Source of the DNA: UMGS1519 sp050951095
GTDB lineage: Bacteria > Actinomycetota > Coriobacteriia > Coriobacteriales > Eggerthellaceae
DNA: 64,000 bases
Assembly: GCA_050951095.1 (NCBI GenBank)
Contig: JBMNIQ010000007.1
Span: 1-64,000, forward strand
Direction: 5' to 3'
Part shown: positions 24,957-34,278 of the stretch, piece after piece
How positions within the stretch are numbered: the first letter of the stretch is position 1
Layout: each line of letters opens with the position of its first letter
Notes under the pieces: generated by a model
What the model saw: only the letters and a program-made list of their open reading frames with translations
Told to the model about the DNA's origin: nothing
Databases searched by the model: none
Translations under genes and position numbers: made by a program

Positions 24957-26870
24957 CTACCCGTCCGCTCGCCCGTCCGCCTGCTTGGTCCCCTGAGCCG
25001 CGCGATAGGCGTTGATGACAGCCAGGAACCGCTCGCCGTAGCGGCCCGCCTTCGTGCGGCCCACGCCCGACACATCCAGCAGGTCGTCTTCCGTCTTCGG
25101 CATCATGCGGCACATATCGTGCAGCGTGTGGTTGCTGAACACCACGTACGCCGGCACGCCCGCCTCGGCGGCGATCTGCGCGCGCAGCTCTTTGAGCTCC
25201 TGGAACAGCACCGGGTCCAAACCGGTGCCGGCGTCCGTGCCCAGCGCCCGGTCGCGCCGGTCCTTGCGCTTCGTGCGCTCCACGTCCGTCTCCTTCGGCA
25301 CCTTCAGCGCCAGGGTCTCCCAATTGCGCAGGAACTGCGCGCTGCGTGCCGTGTACACCACCACGCGGTAGGGCTCCTCCTGCATGCCCAGCAATCCGCG
25401 CTCGATGAGCGCATCCAGCAGGTAGCGGATGCGGTGCACGGATTCGTCCGCCATGATGCCGTACGTGGACAGCGTGTCGTAGCCGCCCGCGCGCACCTTC
25501 TCGGCCTTCGAGCCGCGCAGGATGTCCGTGATCAGGGCCTTTCCCACCTTGCGGTCGCGCTGCGCCAGGCGCGCCACGCAGCTGACGATCTTCTGCGCCT
25601 CCACCGTCACGTCCTGCTGCTCGAATTCCGTCTCGCAATTGCTGCAGTTGCCGCAGTACCCGGGCGCCTGCTCGCCGAAGTAGCGCAGCAGGAACGCACG
25701 CAGGCAGTCCTGCGTCGTGGCGTAATACGTCATCTGCCTCAGGCGCTCCTTCGCATTCGCGATGAGCTCTTGGTGCGTGGGGCCGTCGATGCCCGGCTGC
25801 TGGTCGTAGCCCGCGTTGATCAGGAAGTCGCACGTGCGCACATCGGCCGGGCTGTACAGCAGGATGCAATCCGCCGGCTCGCCGTCGCGGCCGGCACGGC
25901 CGGCCTCCTGGTAATAGCTCTCCACATCCAGCGGCAGGTTGTAGTGCACCACGAAGCCCACGTTGCTCTTATCGATGCCCATGCCGAACGCGTTCGTGGC
26001 CACCATGATGTCGGCCGCATCGTTGATGAACGCCTCCTGGTTGTCGCGGCGCTCGCGATCGCCCAGCGCCCCGTGGTAGCGCGTGGCGGAGAAGCCCCAG
26101 GATTGCAGGTCGTCGCACACCTGCTCCACATTCTTGCGCGTGGTGCAGTAGATGATGCCGGACTGGCCCTTGTGTTGGCTGCAGATCTGCTTCAGCACAC
26201 GGTCCTTGCCCTTCTTGCCCTTGCCCTCCAGGCGGTACACGGCGAAATGCAGGTTCGGCCGATCGAAGCTGGCCAGCACCTCCAGCGGTTCGCGCAGCTT
26301 CAGCGATGTGCGGATGTCGTTCCGGACGCGCTGCGTGGCCGTTGCCGTGAACGCCGCTACCGGCGGGCGGGCCGGCAGCTTATCCAGGAAGCCGTCGATG
26401 TGCGTGTAGCTGGGGCGGAAATCCTGCCCCCATTGCGAGATGCAGTGCGCCTCGTCGACCGCCACCAGCACCGGCGGCCGCTGCGCGCAGAATGCCAGGA
26501 AGTCAGGCGCCTCCAGCCGCTCGGGCGCCACGTACAGCAGCGAGTACGCCCCCTTGCCCGCCGCATCCAGCACATCGCGGCGCTGCGCCGGCGTCAGCGA
26601 GCTGTTCACGAACGCTGCCCGGATGCCGGCCTGGCTGAGCGCGGTCACCTGGTCCTTCATGAGCGAGATGAGCGGCGACACCACCAGCGTCAGCCCGTCC
26701 AGGCACAGCGCCGGCACCTGGTAGCAGATGGATTTCCCGGCACCCGTGGGCATGACGGCCAGCACGTCGCGGCCCGCCAGGATGGCATCCACGATGCGGC
26801 GCTGGTTCGGGCGGAACGCATCGTAGCCGAAATAGGATTTCAGTATGCGCTGGGGATCTTCCACGATCAC
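24957..26870 (-). CDS. recQ: ATP-dependent DNA helicase RecQ
   Basis: A 637-residue RecQ helicase, 3'-5' unwinding in recombination and repair. It has the helicase motifs MPTGAGKS (40-47), VDEAHCISQWGQDFRPSY (DEAH 139-142), AFTATAT, IIYCTTRKNVEQ and QEAGRAGRDG. The RecQ-C zinc site YCGNCSNCE follows, then a winged helix and a C-terminal HRDC domain (LRAQIAAEAGVPAYVVFSNHTL). The start is either GTG at 26870 or GTG at 26864, both near GGAGCGGGAAGG; they differ by two codons. The 206 bases upstream are low-complexity GC. Confidence 0.95.
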   Translation of the reverse strand: MIVEDPQRILKSYFGYDAFRPNQRRIVDAILAGRDVLAVMPTGAGKSICYQVPALCLDGLTLVVSPLISLMKDQVTALSQAGIRAAFVNSSLTPAQRRDVLDAAGKGAYSLLYVAPERLEAPDFLAFCAQRPPVLVAVDEAHCISQWGQDFRPSYTHIDGFLDKLPARPPVAAFTATATQRVRNDIRTSLKLREPLEVLASFDRPNLHFAVYRLEGKGKKGKDRVLKQICSQHKGQSGIIYCTTRKNVEQVCDDLQSWGFSATRYHGALGDRERRDNQEAFINDAADIMVATNAFGMGIDKSNVGFVVHYNLPLDVESYYQEAGRAGRDGEPADCILLYSPADVRTCDFLINAGYDQQPGIDGPTHQELIANAKERLRQMTYYATTQDCLRAFLLRYFGEQAPGYCGNCSNCETEFEQQDVTVEAQKIVSCVARLAQRDRKVGKALITDILRGSKAEKVRAGGYDTLSTYGIMADESVHRIRYLLDALIERGLLGMQEEPYRVVVYTARSAQFLRNWETLALKVPKETDVERTKRKDRRDRALGTDAGTGLDPVLFQELKELRAQIAAEAGVPAYVVFSNHTLHDMCRMMPKTEDDLLDVSGVGRTKAGRYGERFLAVINAYRAAQGTKQADGRADG

Positions 26871-27076
26871 GCCCTTCCCGCTCCGCGGCCCGCCGCGCGC
26901 AGGCCGCCGTCTCTCTCTTCCAGGCAAGACATGATAGCCCATCCGGCGGCCGGCGGCAGGGCTGCCGCGCAACAGGCGTTCGACAGCAGGGTGGCAGGGC
27001 CGGCGCGCAACGGGCGCGCAGGCGCACATGCTCATGCGGGCGCACACCAGGCGCGGGCAGGCGCACGCCAAGCGCG

Positions 27077-29236
27077 CTACATGAACTTCGTCTCCTCCAG
27101 CTTTGCCTTCACCCACTTGTTCAGCTTGATGGTGGGATTGCGCAGCAGCAGTCCCAGCAGCCAGAACGGGATGGTGAACGCGACCAGCACCAGCAGCGAC
27201 ATCACGTACTCGTTGCCGTATATGCCCGCGATACACGATTGCATGGCCTTCATGGAATAGACGAACGGCAGGTACGGGTACAACGCCTGGAACAGGTCGC
27301 CCTCCATCTGCACGGGGAAGATGCCGCCTGAGCCGGCCACCTGCATGACCAGCAGGATGACGGACAGCGCCTTGCCCACGTTGCCGAACGAGAGCGTCAG
27401 CGTATACACGATCAACATGAACGACAGGCCGATGATCCAGCCGGAGAGCAGGAACAGGAACGGGTGCATGCACTGGATGCCCATGAAGTACAGGTCGCCC
27501 AGGCACAGCAGCGTGCTCTGAGCCACGGACAGCAGCGCGAATATGCCGAAGCGGCCCAAGAACTCCTGGTACGGCTTGAGGTTGCTCAATTCGCGGCGGC
27601 GCTCGTCCGACATGTCCGTGCGCATGATGACCACGAACACGACGGCGGCCACCCACAGCGAAAGGCACGTGTAGAACGGGGCCATGGACGACCCGTAGTT
27701 CGCAATGCCGTAGACGGCGTGGCGGTCCATCTCCACGGGCGACGACAGGTACTGCGCCAGGCTCACGCTGTCGTTGCCGAGGATCTTCTGCACTTTCTTC
27801 AAGTCGCCGGACGCGAACGCCTTCTTCAGCTGCTTGCTGGAGGAGCGCAGGTTGTCGGCCGTCTTGCCCAGATCGTCCGCGGCGCTGTTCAGCTGGTCCT
27901 TCGCGCCGTCCAGCTGGCCGGTCAGCGTATTGGACGAATTCGACAGGCTGTCGATGGTGGCACCCAGCTTATCGGAAAGCGACGACGAGGAGGAGCGCAC
28001 CTTGCCCAGCGTGCCGTCCAGCTGCGACAGCTTGTCCAGCAGCTCCTTCTCGTACGTGCCCTGCACGGAGGACACGGAATCCTTCGCAGCCTTGATCTTC
28101 GCGTCGATATCCGCCTTCTTCGCGGATGCGCTGCTGGTGGCAGACGTGAGGCCGTTCGCCGTCGAGCCCAGCGTGCTCGCAAGGTCGTTGAGGTCCGACA
28201 CGGCCGTGCCCAGCGCCTGCACCGTGGAATCGTCGCTGCCCACGATGGACGACAGCGCGCTCTGCAGCTGACGGAACGCGGATTCCTGCTCCTGAACCTG
28301 CGCGGCAAGCTTCGACAGGTCATTCGAGGCCGTCTCCGCATCCGAGCTCATGGTATCGAACGCGCTGTCCGTGCGCGTCGACAGCGCATCGAAGCTGTTG
28401 CTGCTCTGCTTCAGCGCCTCGTTCACCGTCTTGCTGATGCCCGACACGGAATCCGACGATTCGGACAGCGTCTTCTGGATGGCTTCCAGCGAGCTGTCGG
28501 CACGCGCGTTGCTGGTGTCCACCGTGCCCAGAATGGTGGTAGTGCTCTTCACCAGCGACGAGCTGGCGCCCGCCATGGACGCATAGCCGCGCACCTGCAC
28601 GGCTGCCGTGTCCAAGTCGCCCGCCGCCGTTTCCAACTCGCCGGTCAGCGCGGCACCCGAGCGCTTCACCTGGCCGCTGTCCAGGTAGTTCAGCACGTCC
28701 GACAGCACGTTGATGGTGGATTCGTCCACCACCTGCGAGAACGACTGCGAGATGCTGCTCTGGATGGCACTTGCCCCCGAATCCGTGACGCGCGGCGCGA
28801 TGGGGTTCTCCTTCTCGTTCGTGTAGTACGTGATCTTCGCCGTCTTCTGGTTGTCGGAGAACAGCGACATCATGTTCCTGCTGAAGTTCTTCGGAATGAC
28901 GATGGCCGCATAGTATTTGCCGGAATTCACGCCGTCCATGGCCTCGTCGTTGTTCACGAACACCCAGTCGAACTTCGTGTTCGAATGCAGCGAGGACACC
29001 ACGTCGTCGCCGATGCTCACGCGCGTCGGCAGCACGTCGCTGCGGTACCCGTCGTCAAGGTTCACCACGGCCACCTTCAGCTGGTCCGTGTTGCCGTACG
29101 GCTCCCAGCACGCGGCGATGTTGAACCATGCGTACAGCGTGGGGATGATGGCCAGGCCCATGAAGACGATGACGCCGATGACGTTGCTCAGCGTGCGCCT
29201 CAGGTCGCCTGTGAAAATCAGCCAGATATTCCTCAT
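27077..29236 (-). CDS. YhgE/Pip family membrane protein (second of pair)
   Basis: A 719-residue protein. One N-terminal helix (NVIGVIVFMGLAIIPTLYAWFNIAACWEPYGNT) leads to the YhgE/Pip signature region (LKVAVVNLDDG, YYAAIVIPKNFS). A long Ser/Thr/Asp/Lys-rich extracellular coiled coil (about 190-490) follows, then about five C-terminal helices of ABC-2 permease type (MAPFYTCLSLWVAA, QVAGSGGIFPVQ). Family members include a phage-infection protein and export-linked proteins of Gram-positives. The ATG overlaps the stop of the upstream paralogue by four bases, so the two are coupled and probably form a hetero-oligomer. Confidence 0.88.
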   Translation of the reverse strand: MRNIWLIFTGDLRRTLSNVIGVIVFMGLAIIPTLYAWFNIAACWEPYGNTDQLKVAVVNLDDGYRSDVLPTRVSIGDDVVSSLHSNTKFDWVFVNNDEAMDGVNSGKYYAAIVIPKNFSRNMMSLFSDNQKTAKITYYTNEKENPIAPRVTDSGASAIQSSISQSFSQVVDESTINVLSDVLNYLDSGQVKRSGAALTGELETAAGDLDTAAVQVRGYASMAGASSSLVKSTTTILGTVDTSNARADSSLEAIQKTLSESSDSVSGISKTVNEALKQSSNSFDALSTRTDSAFDTMSSDAETASNDLSKLAAQVQEQESAFRQLQSALSSIVGSDDSTVQALGTAVSDLNDLASTLGSTANGLTSATSSASAKKADIDAKIKAAKDSVSSVQGTYEKELLDKLSQLDGTLGKVRSSSSSLSDKLGATIDSLSNSSNTLTGQLDGAKDQLNSAADDLGKTADNLRSSSKQLKKAFASGDLKKVQKILGNDSVSLAQYLSSPVEMDRHAVYGIANYGSSMAPFYTCLSLWVAAVVFVVIMRTDMSDERRRELSNLKPYQEFLGRFGIFALLSVAQSTLLCLGDLYFMGIQCMHPFLFLLSGWIIGLSFMLIVYTLTLSFGNVGKALSVILLVMQVAGSGGIFPVQMEGDLFQALYPYLPFVYSMKAMQSCIAGIYGNEYVMSLLVLVAFTIPFWLLGLLLRNPTIKLNKWVKAKLEETKFM

Positions 29237-32049
29237 CGGTCGGCCCTCCCGGTCCGCGCCGAATCGTCCGGCGATTCATGCTTCTTGCCCGCAGATCCGC
29301 CGCCGTTCTCCCGCGCATCGTCCATGACCTGGCGGCTGCGCACGGACGTGGCCATATCGGGCGGCACGCCGTCGGCGCCGTCCTGCGTGTCCGAAGGGCT
29401 GTTCAGGTCGATGCGGGCATTCGCCAGCGTGCGCGCGAAGCGCTCGCGGAACTTCTGCGAACGGGCGCGCCAGCCGGCGGCGCCCTCCTCCGTCGGGCCG
29501 CCCGCCTTCTCCTTGCCCATGGAGATGTGGCGGTACATGGCGTCCACGAACTCGTTGTCGTCCATTTCCGCCACATGCAGCTGGTACGACAGGTTGTCGT
29601 GCATGTACTCCACGAATATCAGCACGGAGTCCACCGCCACGATGGCCAGCAGCACAGCGCAGAGCATGACGATCTTCGCATCGATGCTTTCCACCTGGAA
29701 CAGCGACATGACGATGATCGTCAGGATGGGCAGCAGCGCCACGGCCAGCGTGCCGATGCGCTTGATGTGCGGGTACGCCCGGTTGAACTTCGCCGCGCGC
29801 TCGAACAGCGCCTGGCGGTACTCGTCCGTGTTCAGCAGCGCCTGCACCACGTTGTGGATGCTGTAGCGCGAGCTGCGCAGCGGCATGCCGTTCGACTCGC
29901 GGTCCATGACGTCCGTCTCGCGCAGGCGGTTGTCGAACAGCAGGTTGATGTTCAGCAGGTACTTGCGCAGCACCAGGCCCGTGAACAGCGCCACGGGCAC
30001 CACCAGCACCAGCAGGAACGTCAGGTCGTCCGCATACGTCGTGCCGTACATGCCGCCGATGCACTCGCGCAGCGCATCGATGCCGTACGTGAACGGCAGC
30101 AGCGGATGCAGCACCTGGAAGAAGTGCGGCATCATCTCGATGGGGTACATGCCGGACGAACCGGGGATCTGGAAGATCAGGATGATGACGGCCAGCGCCT
30201 TGCCGATATGCTTCAGCGTGATGGCCAGCGAGTACACGATGCTGATGTAGGCGAACGAGATGACGGCGCCCGCCAGGAAGAACAGCGCGGGCTGTTCGCA
30301 CTGCACGCCCATGACCAGCTCGCCGGCCAGCATGAGCACAGATTGCAGAACGGCCAGCAGCACCATGAGCAGGTAGCGGCCCAGGAAGGCCTGCTTCGCC
30401 GTCATGTCCGGGAAGCCCTCCCGGTCCGTCTCGGAGCGCAGCACGGCGATCAGCATGAAGCAGCCGATCCACAGCGCCAGATTCGTGTAGAACGGGGCCA
30501 CGGCGGATCCGTACGGCTCCACGGGGTACACGACCTGCGTATCGAGATGCACCGGCGACGACATGAACGTGCCCACGTCCTGGGGGTCCAAGCCGGTGAG
30601 CGACGACAGGCGCTGCAGCTGCAGCGAGCTGGCGATGGTGTCCAGGTCCGTGACGACGTTGTTCAGGTCGTCTTCCGTATCGGAGAGCGAATCGGCCGTG
30701 GAATCGAGCGTCTTCTGCGTCTGCGCCAGGACGTCGTCCATCTGCCCCATGAGCTCCCTCAGCTGCGTCACCTGCGGCTCGAGGTCGTCCACGGTAGCGG
30801 ACAGATTGCCTATGACGAGCGCGTACGTATCCAGGGCGGACGACACGGCCGGCGTGACTTGCTGGCTGAACGACGTGCCCGTCTTCGTCAGCGCCTGCGA
30901 CCCGGATTGGGCCGCATCGCTCACCAGACCGGACGCGTCGTACAGGCCGTCGCCCGTCTTGCCGATGGCGTTGCTGGTGTTGCGCAGCGAGGTTGCCGCA
31001 GAGCGCAGCTTGTCGTTCCGGTCTTCCAGCTGCGATATGACCGTCGAAAGGCTGCTGCGGTTCAGCGCCTTCAGGGCGGAGATGGTGCGGTCGTTCTGCT
31101 GCACCAGCGCCTCCAGGCGCGATGCCGCCGTGCTCGTGGTGCCGTAGATCTTCTTCGTGGTTGCGGCGGACTCCTCCAATTGCTTGCTGGCGTCCGAGGA
31201 GCTCTTCGCCAACTGCAGCGATGCCGTGGAAAGCGACCCCAGGAACTGCGTGTCGAGCGAGTTCGCCTTCGAGCGCACGTCCTTCAAGTCGGACTGCGCG
31301 TTGTCCAGCGATTGCTGCAGCGCAGGGATATCGCCGGACACCTGGTCCAGCGTATCGTTCGCGGAGCTGACGGTCGTGCGCCAACCGTCGATGGACTTGC
31401 TCGTGGACTTCAGGTCCTTGCGCACCGTATCCAGCTTCTTATTTACTTTCTCAACCTTGGCAGACACGCCGGATCGGGCGGACTTCACCTTGCTGCCCGC
31501 ATCCTTCGCGGCGTTTTTCGCCACCTTCGTGGCCGCCTGGCTGACCGTGGAGACGAACGTCGAGTTGATCGTGCGCTCGATGGTGCTGGCGCCCGCATCC
31601 GTGACCTTCGTGGCCACGGCGCTGTACTTCTCGTTCACGTAATAGTCGATGGTGGGGTTCTTCGCCTTGCCGGACAGCACGCTCAGGAAGTCCTTGCTGA
31701 AATCTTCGGGTATGACGATGGCCGCGAAGTAATAGCCTTCGTCCAGCTTCTGCTGAGCTTCTTCTTGGCTTACGAATTCCCAGGTGAAATTATGGTTCTC
31801 GCGCAGCGTGTCCTCTATCTGCGACCCGACGTCCACCGTTCCCATGGTGTCGGAATGCACGGCCTTGTCGTTGTTCACGACGGCGACCTTGATGCCGTCT
31901 GTGTTGCCGTACGGGTCCCAATTCGATTGGATGCAGTACCACGCGTACAGGGACGGCAGCGCAACGAGTCCCAGGACTACGACGAGCGCGACCGGATTGT
32001 GCAGCAGGCGCTTCAGGTCGCGCCGCAGAATCATGAATGCGGTTTTCAC
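29233..32049 (-). CDS. YhgE/Pip family membrane protein (first of pair)
   Basis: A 938-residue paralogue of the next gene with the same plan: N-terminal helix (PVALVVVLGLVALPSLYAWYCIQSNWDPYGNT), LKVAVVNxD-type segment, YYFAAIVIPEDFSKD, a long extracellular coiled coil (about 180-490), and a C-terminal helix set (VAPFYTNLALWIGCF, FQIPGSSGMYPIEM). It carries an extra C-terminal part of about 200 residues with two further helices (IGTLAVALLPILTIIVMSLF, IVMLCAVLLAIVAVDSVLIF) and a charged tail. A minus-strand TACAAT (32106-32111) may be its -10 box. The role is unknown; secretion or envelope processes are plausible. Confidence 0.88.
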   Translation of the reverse strand: MKTAFMILRRDLKRLLHNPVALVVVLGLVALPSLYAWYCIQSNWDPYGNTDGIKVAVVNNDKAVHSDTMGTVDVGSQIEDTLRENHNFTWEFVSQEEAQQKLDEGYYFAAIVIPEDFSKDFLSVLSGKAKNPTIDYYVNEKYSAVATKVTDAGASTIERTINSTFVSTVSQAATKVAKNAAKDAGSKVKSARSGVSAKVEKVNKKLDTVRKDLKSTSKSIDGWRTTVSSANDTLDQVSGDIPALQQSLDNAQSDLKDVRSKANSLDTQFLGSLSTASLQLAKSSSDASKQLEESAATTKKIYGTTSTAASRLEALVQQNDRTISALKALNRSSLSTVISQLEDRNDKLRSAATSLRNTSNAIGKTGDGLYDASGLVSDAAQSGSQALTKTGTSFSQQVTPAVSSALDTYALVIGNLSATVDDLEPQVTQLRELMGQMDDVLAQTQKTLDSTADSLSDTEDDLNNVVTDLDTIASSLQLQRLSSLTGLDPQDVGTFMSSPVHLDTQVVYPVEPYGSAVAPFYTNLALWIGCFMLIAVLRSETDREGFPDMTAKQAFLGRYLLMVLLAVLQSVLMLAGELVMGVQCEQPALFFLAGAVISFAYISIVYSLAITLKHIGKALAVIILIFQIPGSSGMYPIEMMPHFFQVLHPLLPFTYGIDALRECIGGMYGTTYADDLTFLLVLVVPVALFTGLVLRKYLLNINLLFDNRLRETDVMDRESNGMPLRSSRYSIHNVVQALLNTDEYRQALFERAAKFNRAYPHIKRIGTLAVALLPILTIIVMSLFQVESIDAKIVMLCAVLLAIVAVDSVLIFVEYMHDNLSYQLHVAEMDDNEFVDAMYRHISMGKEKAGGPTEEGAAGWRARSQKFRERFARTLANARIDLNSPSDTQDGADGVPPDMATSVRSRQVMDDARENGGGSAGKKHESPDDSARTGRADR

Positions 32050-32190
32050 CCGGCCGCTCCTCCCTCCGTCGTCCCTTGCGATTTCTGGCTGATTGTTAAA
32101 GCGTCATTGTAGCAATCGTTCCCCGCGGGCCGCTGGCATATGAAGCTGCGGAAACGAATCCGTTACGTGCAGCTCGATGAGCGGCAGGCG

Positions 32191-32559
32191 CTATTCCGGC
32201 AGCGCGAAGGAGCGGTAGAAGCACGACGTGTGGCCCGTATGGCAGGCGGGACCTGCCGGGCGCACGAGTGCCAGCAGCGTATCGGCGTCGCAGTCGTAAC
32301 GCAGCTCCAGCAGCTCCTGCACGTTGCCGCTCTCCTCGCCCTTATGCCACAGCTTCGCGCGGCTGCGCGACCAGAACCACGTGGTGCGCTGCTCCACGGT
32401 CAGGCGCAGCGACTCCCGGTTCATCCACGCCATCATCAGCACCTGGCCCGACTGCGCATCCTGCACGATGCACGGCACCAGCCCCCGGTCGTCAAACGTC
32501 ACATCCTGAATGTCCAGCGCGCCCTTTTCCTTGCCCATGGTCTCCTCGTCCCTTCGCAT
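32191..32559 (-). CDS. hisI: Phosphoribosyl-AMP cyclohydrolase HisI
   Basis: A 122-residue HisI that opens the ring of phosphoribosyl-AMP in histidine synthesis. Family marks are DDRGLVPCIVQDAQSGQVLMMAWMN, TWFWSRSRAKLWHKGEESGN, YDCDADTLL and GPACHTGHTSCFYR, which hold the zinc cysteines. It has no HisE domain, and no hisE is in the window. An alternative start is the ATG at 32538 (MGKEKGALDI). It is the last his gene, separated from hisF by a strong hairpin. Confidence 0.95.
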   Translation of the reverse strand: MRRDEETMGKEKGALDIQDVTFDDRGLVPCIVQDAQSGQVLMMAWMNRESLRLTVEQRTTWFWSRSRAKLWHKGEESGNVQELLELRYDCDADTLLALVRPAGPACHTGHTSCFYRSFALPE

Positions 32560-32563
32560 AAAC

Positions 32564-32603
32564 CGGCCCCTTCCCTTCCGCCGAGCGGAAAGGAACGGGG
32601 CCG
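32564..32603 (-). promoter_or_regulatory. hisF-hisI intercistronic hairpin
   Basis: CGGCCCC (32564-32570) pairs with GGGGCCG (32597-32603) and TTCCGC (32576-32581) with GCGGAA (32585-32590). The right arm on the minus strand carries the GGAAGGGG that would serve as the hisI ribosome binding site from 32559. There is no strong T run, so partial termination, mRNA processing or translational control are all possible. Confidence 0.5.
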
Positions 32604-32631
32604 CGGGTGAATCTGCAGATGAGCCGGCCGC

Positions 32632-33396
32632 CTACAGGCGCACCGGGATGCCCTGGCTTGCCAGGTACTCCTTGACCTGGCGGACGGTGAACTGCCCGAA
32701 ATGGAACACGCTCGCCGCCAGGACGGCATCCGCCTCGCCTTCGATGATGCCCTCGGCGAAATGCTCCAACGTGCCCACGCCTCCGCTGGCGATGACGGGA
32801 ATGTCCACGGCGCGCGACACGGCGCGCGTAAGCGCCAGGTCGAAGCCGTCCTTGCTGCCGTCGCGGTCCATGCTGGTCAGCAGGATCTCGCCGGCGCCGC
32901 GGCGCGCTGCCTCTGCGGCCCATTCCACGGCATCGAGCCCCGTTGCCTTGCGGCCGCCGGCCACGTAGACCTCCCACTTGTTCGGGTTGCCCGCCACCTG
33001 CTTCGCATCGATGGCGCACAGGATGGCCTGCGTCCCGAAAGCCGCAGCCGCCTCCGTGATGATCTTCGGGTTCGCCACGGCCGCGGAGTTCACGGACACC
33101 TTGTCGGCGCCGGCCGCGATCATGGTGCGGATGTCCGCCACGCTGCGGAAGCCGCCGCCCACGCAGTACGGCAGGTGCAGCTCCTCGCTTGCACGGCTGG
33201 CCATGGCCACCGTCGTCGCACGGCCCTCGTGCGTGGCCGTGATGTCCAGGAACACGACTTCATCCGCACGCTGCTCGTCATAGCGCTGCGCCAGCTCGAT
33301 GGGATCGCCCGCATCGCGCAGGTTCACGAAATTCACGCCCTTCACGACGCGTCCATCCTTCACGTCCATGCAGGGAATCACTCGTTTTGTCAGCAC
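32632..33396 (-). CDS. hisF: Imidazole glycerol phosphate synthase cyclase subunit HisF
   Basis: A 254-residue TIM barrel that joins PRFAR and ammonia from HisH to give IGP and AICAR. It shows KRVIPCMDVKDGRVVKGVNF (catalytic Asp), EVVFLDITATHEGR, PYCVGGGFRSVADI, GADKVSVNSAAV, EILLTSMDRDGSKDGFD (second catalytic Asp) and PVIASGGVGTLEHF. The GTG at 33396 has AAGGAG five bases upstream. It lies 50 bases after hisA in the his operon. Confidence 0.97.
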   Translation of the reverse strand: MLTKRVIPCMDVKDGRVVKGVNFVNLRDAGDPIELAQRYDEQRADEVVFLDITATHEGRATTVAMASRASEELHLPYCVGGGFRSVADIRTMIAAGADKVSVNSAAVANPKIITEAAAAFGTQAILCAIDAKQVAGNPNKWEVYVAGGRKATGLDAVEWAAEAARRGAGEILLTSMDRDGSKDGFDLALTRAVSRAVDIPVIASGGVGTLEHFAEGIIEGEADAVLAASVFHFGQFTVRQVKEYLASQGIPVRL

Positions 33397-33446
33397 GGTA
33401 TCTCCTTCGTCGCTTCCCGGCTCTCGCAGCGGCTGCGCCCGCAGCC

Positions 33447-34199
33447 TCAGCGGCCCTGCTTCTCGAACAGCTGCGTGTACTTGCGGCAGGCCGCAATGCC
33501 CTCCGCCACATCGAGCGTCTTCTCGTACACGGCGCGCCCGGCGATGACGCCCTCGATGGAGCCCGCCGCTTCGCCCAGCCGGTCGATGTCCGCCAGGCTG
33601 GCCACGCCGCCGCTGGCCACCACGGGATGGCCGAAGACATGCGCCATATGCTCGTACGTCGCCACGTCGATGCCGGTCTGCATCCCATCGCGCGAGATGT
33701 CCGTGAACACCATGTGGCGGTATCCCAGTTCGCCCATCCGGCGCGCCAGGTCGTCTGCGGAGATGCCGCCGTCCTTCTCCCAACCGGAGATGGCCGCCTT
33801 GCCGTCGCGCGCGTCGATGCCGGCCGCCAGCAGGTCGCCGTACTCCTCCACGGCCGCCTGCGCGAAATCCGGATCCTTCACCAGCACCGTTCCCAGCACG
33901 ATGCGCGATGCGCCCGCATTCGCCAGGTTCTCGACGGCCTCCCTGCTCCGGACGCCGCCGCCGACCTCCACTTTCAGGCCCGTCTCCTTCACGATGCGCT
34001 GAATGATGGCAAGGTTCTCCTGCCTACCCGTGCGGGCACCGTCCAGGTCCACCACGTGCAGCCATTCCGCCCCGTCCGCTTCGAAGATGCGCGCCTGCGC
34101 CACGGGATCCTGGTTGTACACCGTTACGGCGTGGTAGTCGCCCTTCGCCAAACGGACGGCCCGGCCGCCCAGGATATCAATTGCGGGAAGAAGATGCAT
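33447..34199 (-). CDS. hisA: ProFAR isomerase HisA
   Basis: A 250-residue half-barrel repeat protein that isomerises ProFAR to PRFAR. It shows MHLLPAIDILGGRAVRLAKGDY (catalytic Asp), LHVVDLDGA, VEVGGGVRS, SRIVLGTVLVKD, MVFTDISRDGMQTG (second Asp) and PVVASGGVASLAD. An actinobacterial PriA role (also doing TrpF) is possible but cannot be settled by reading. The start ATG has only a weak AAGG upstream, and a stem-loop at 34231-34253 precedes it. Confidence 0.95.
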   Translation of the reverse strand: MHLLPAIDILGGRAVRLAKGDYHAVTVYNQDPVAQARIFEADGAEWLHVVDLDGARTGRQENLAIIQRIVKETGLKVEVGGGVRSREAVENLANAGASRIVLGTVLVKDPDFAQAAVEEYGDLLAAGIDARDGKAAISGWEKDGGISADDLARRMGELGYRHMVFTDISRDGMQTGIDVATYEHMAHVFGHPVVASGGVASLADIDRLGEAAGSIEGVIAGRAVYEKTLDVAEGIAACRKYTQLFEKQGR

Positions 34200-34221
34200 G
34201 ATCCGACCGCCTTCGCTTTCA

Positions 34222-34253
34222 ATCTCTAAAGGCGCCTGCAAGCCGCAGGCGCC
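34222..34253 (-). terminator. hisH-hisA intercistronic terminator-like hairpin
   Basis: A perfect 9-base stem GGCGCCTGC (34231-34239) with GCAGGCGCC (34245-34253), loop AAGCC, followed on the minus strand by TTTAGAGATT. It lies between hisH and hisA inside the operon and could reduce downstream expression or stabilise the upstream message. Confidence 0.55.
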
Positions 34254-34278
34254 CGCATGGTTCTCTATTCTCTGCCGC

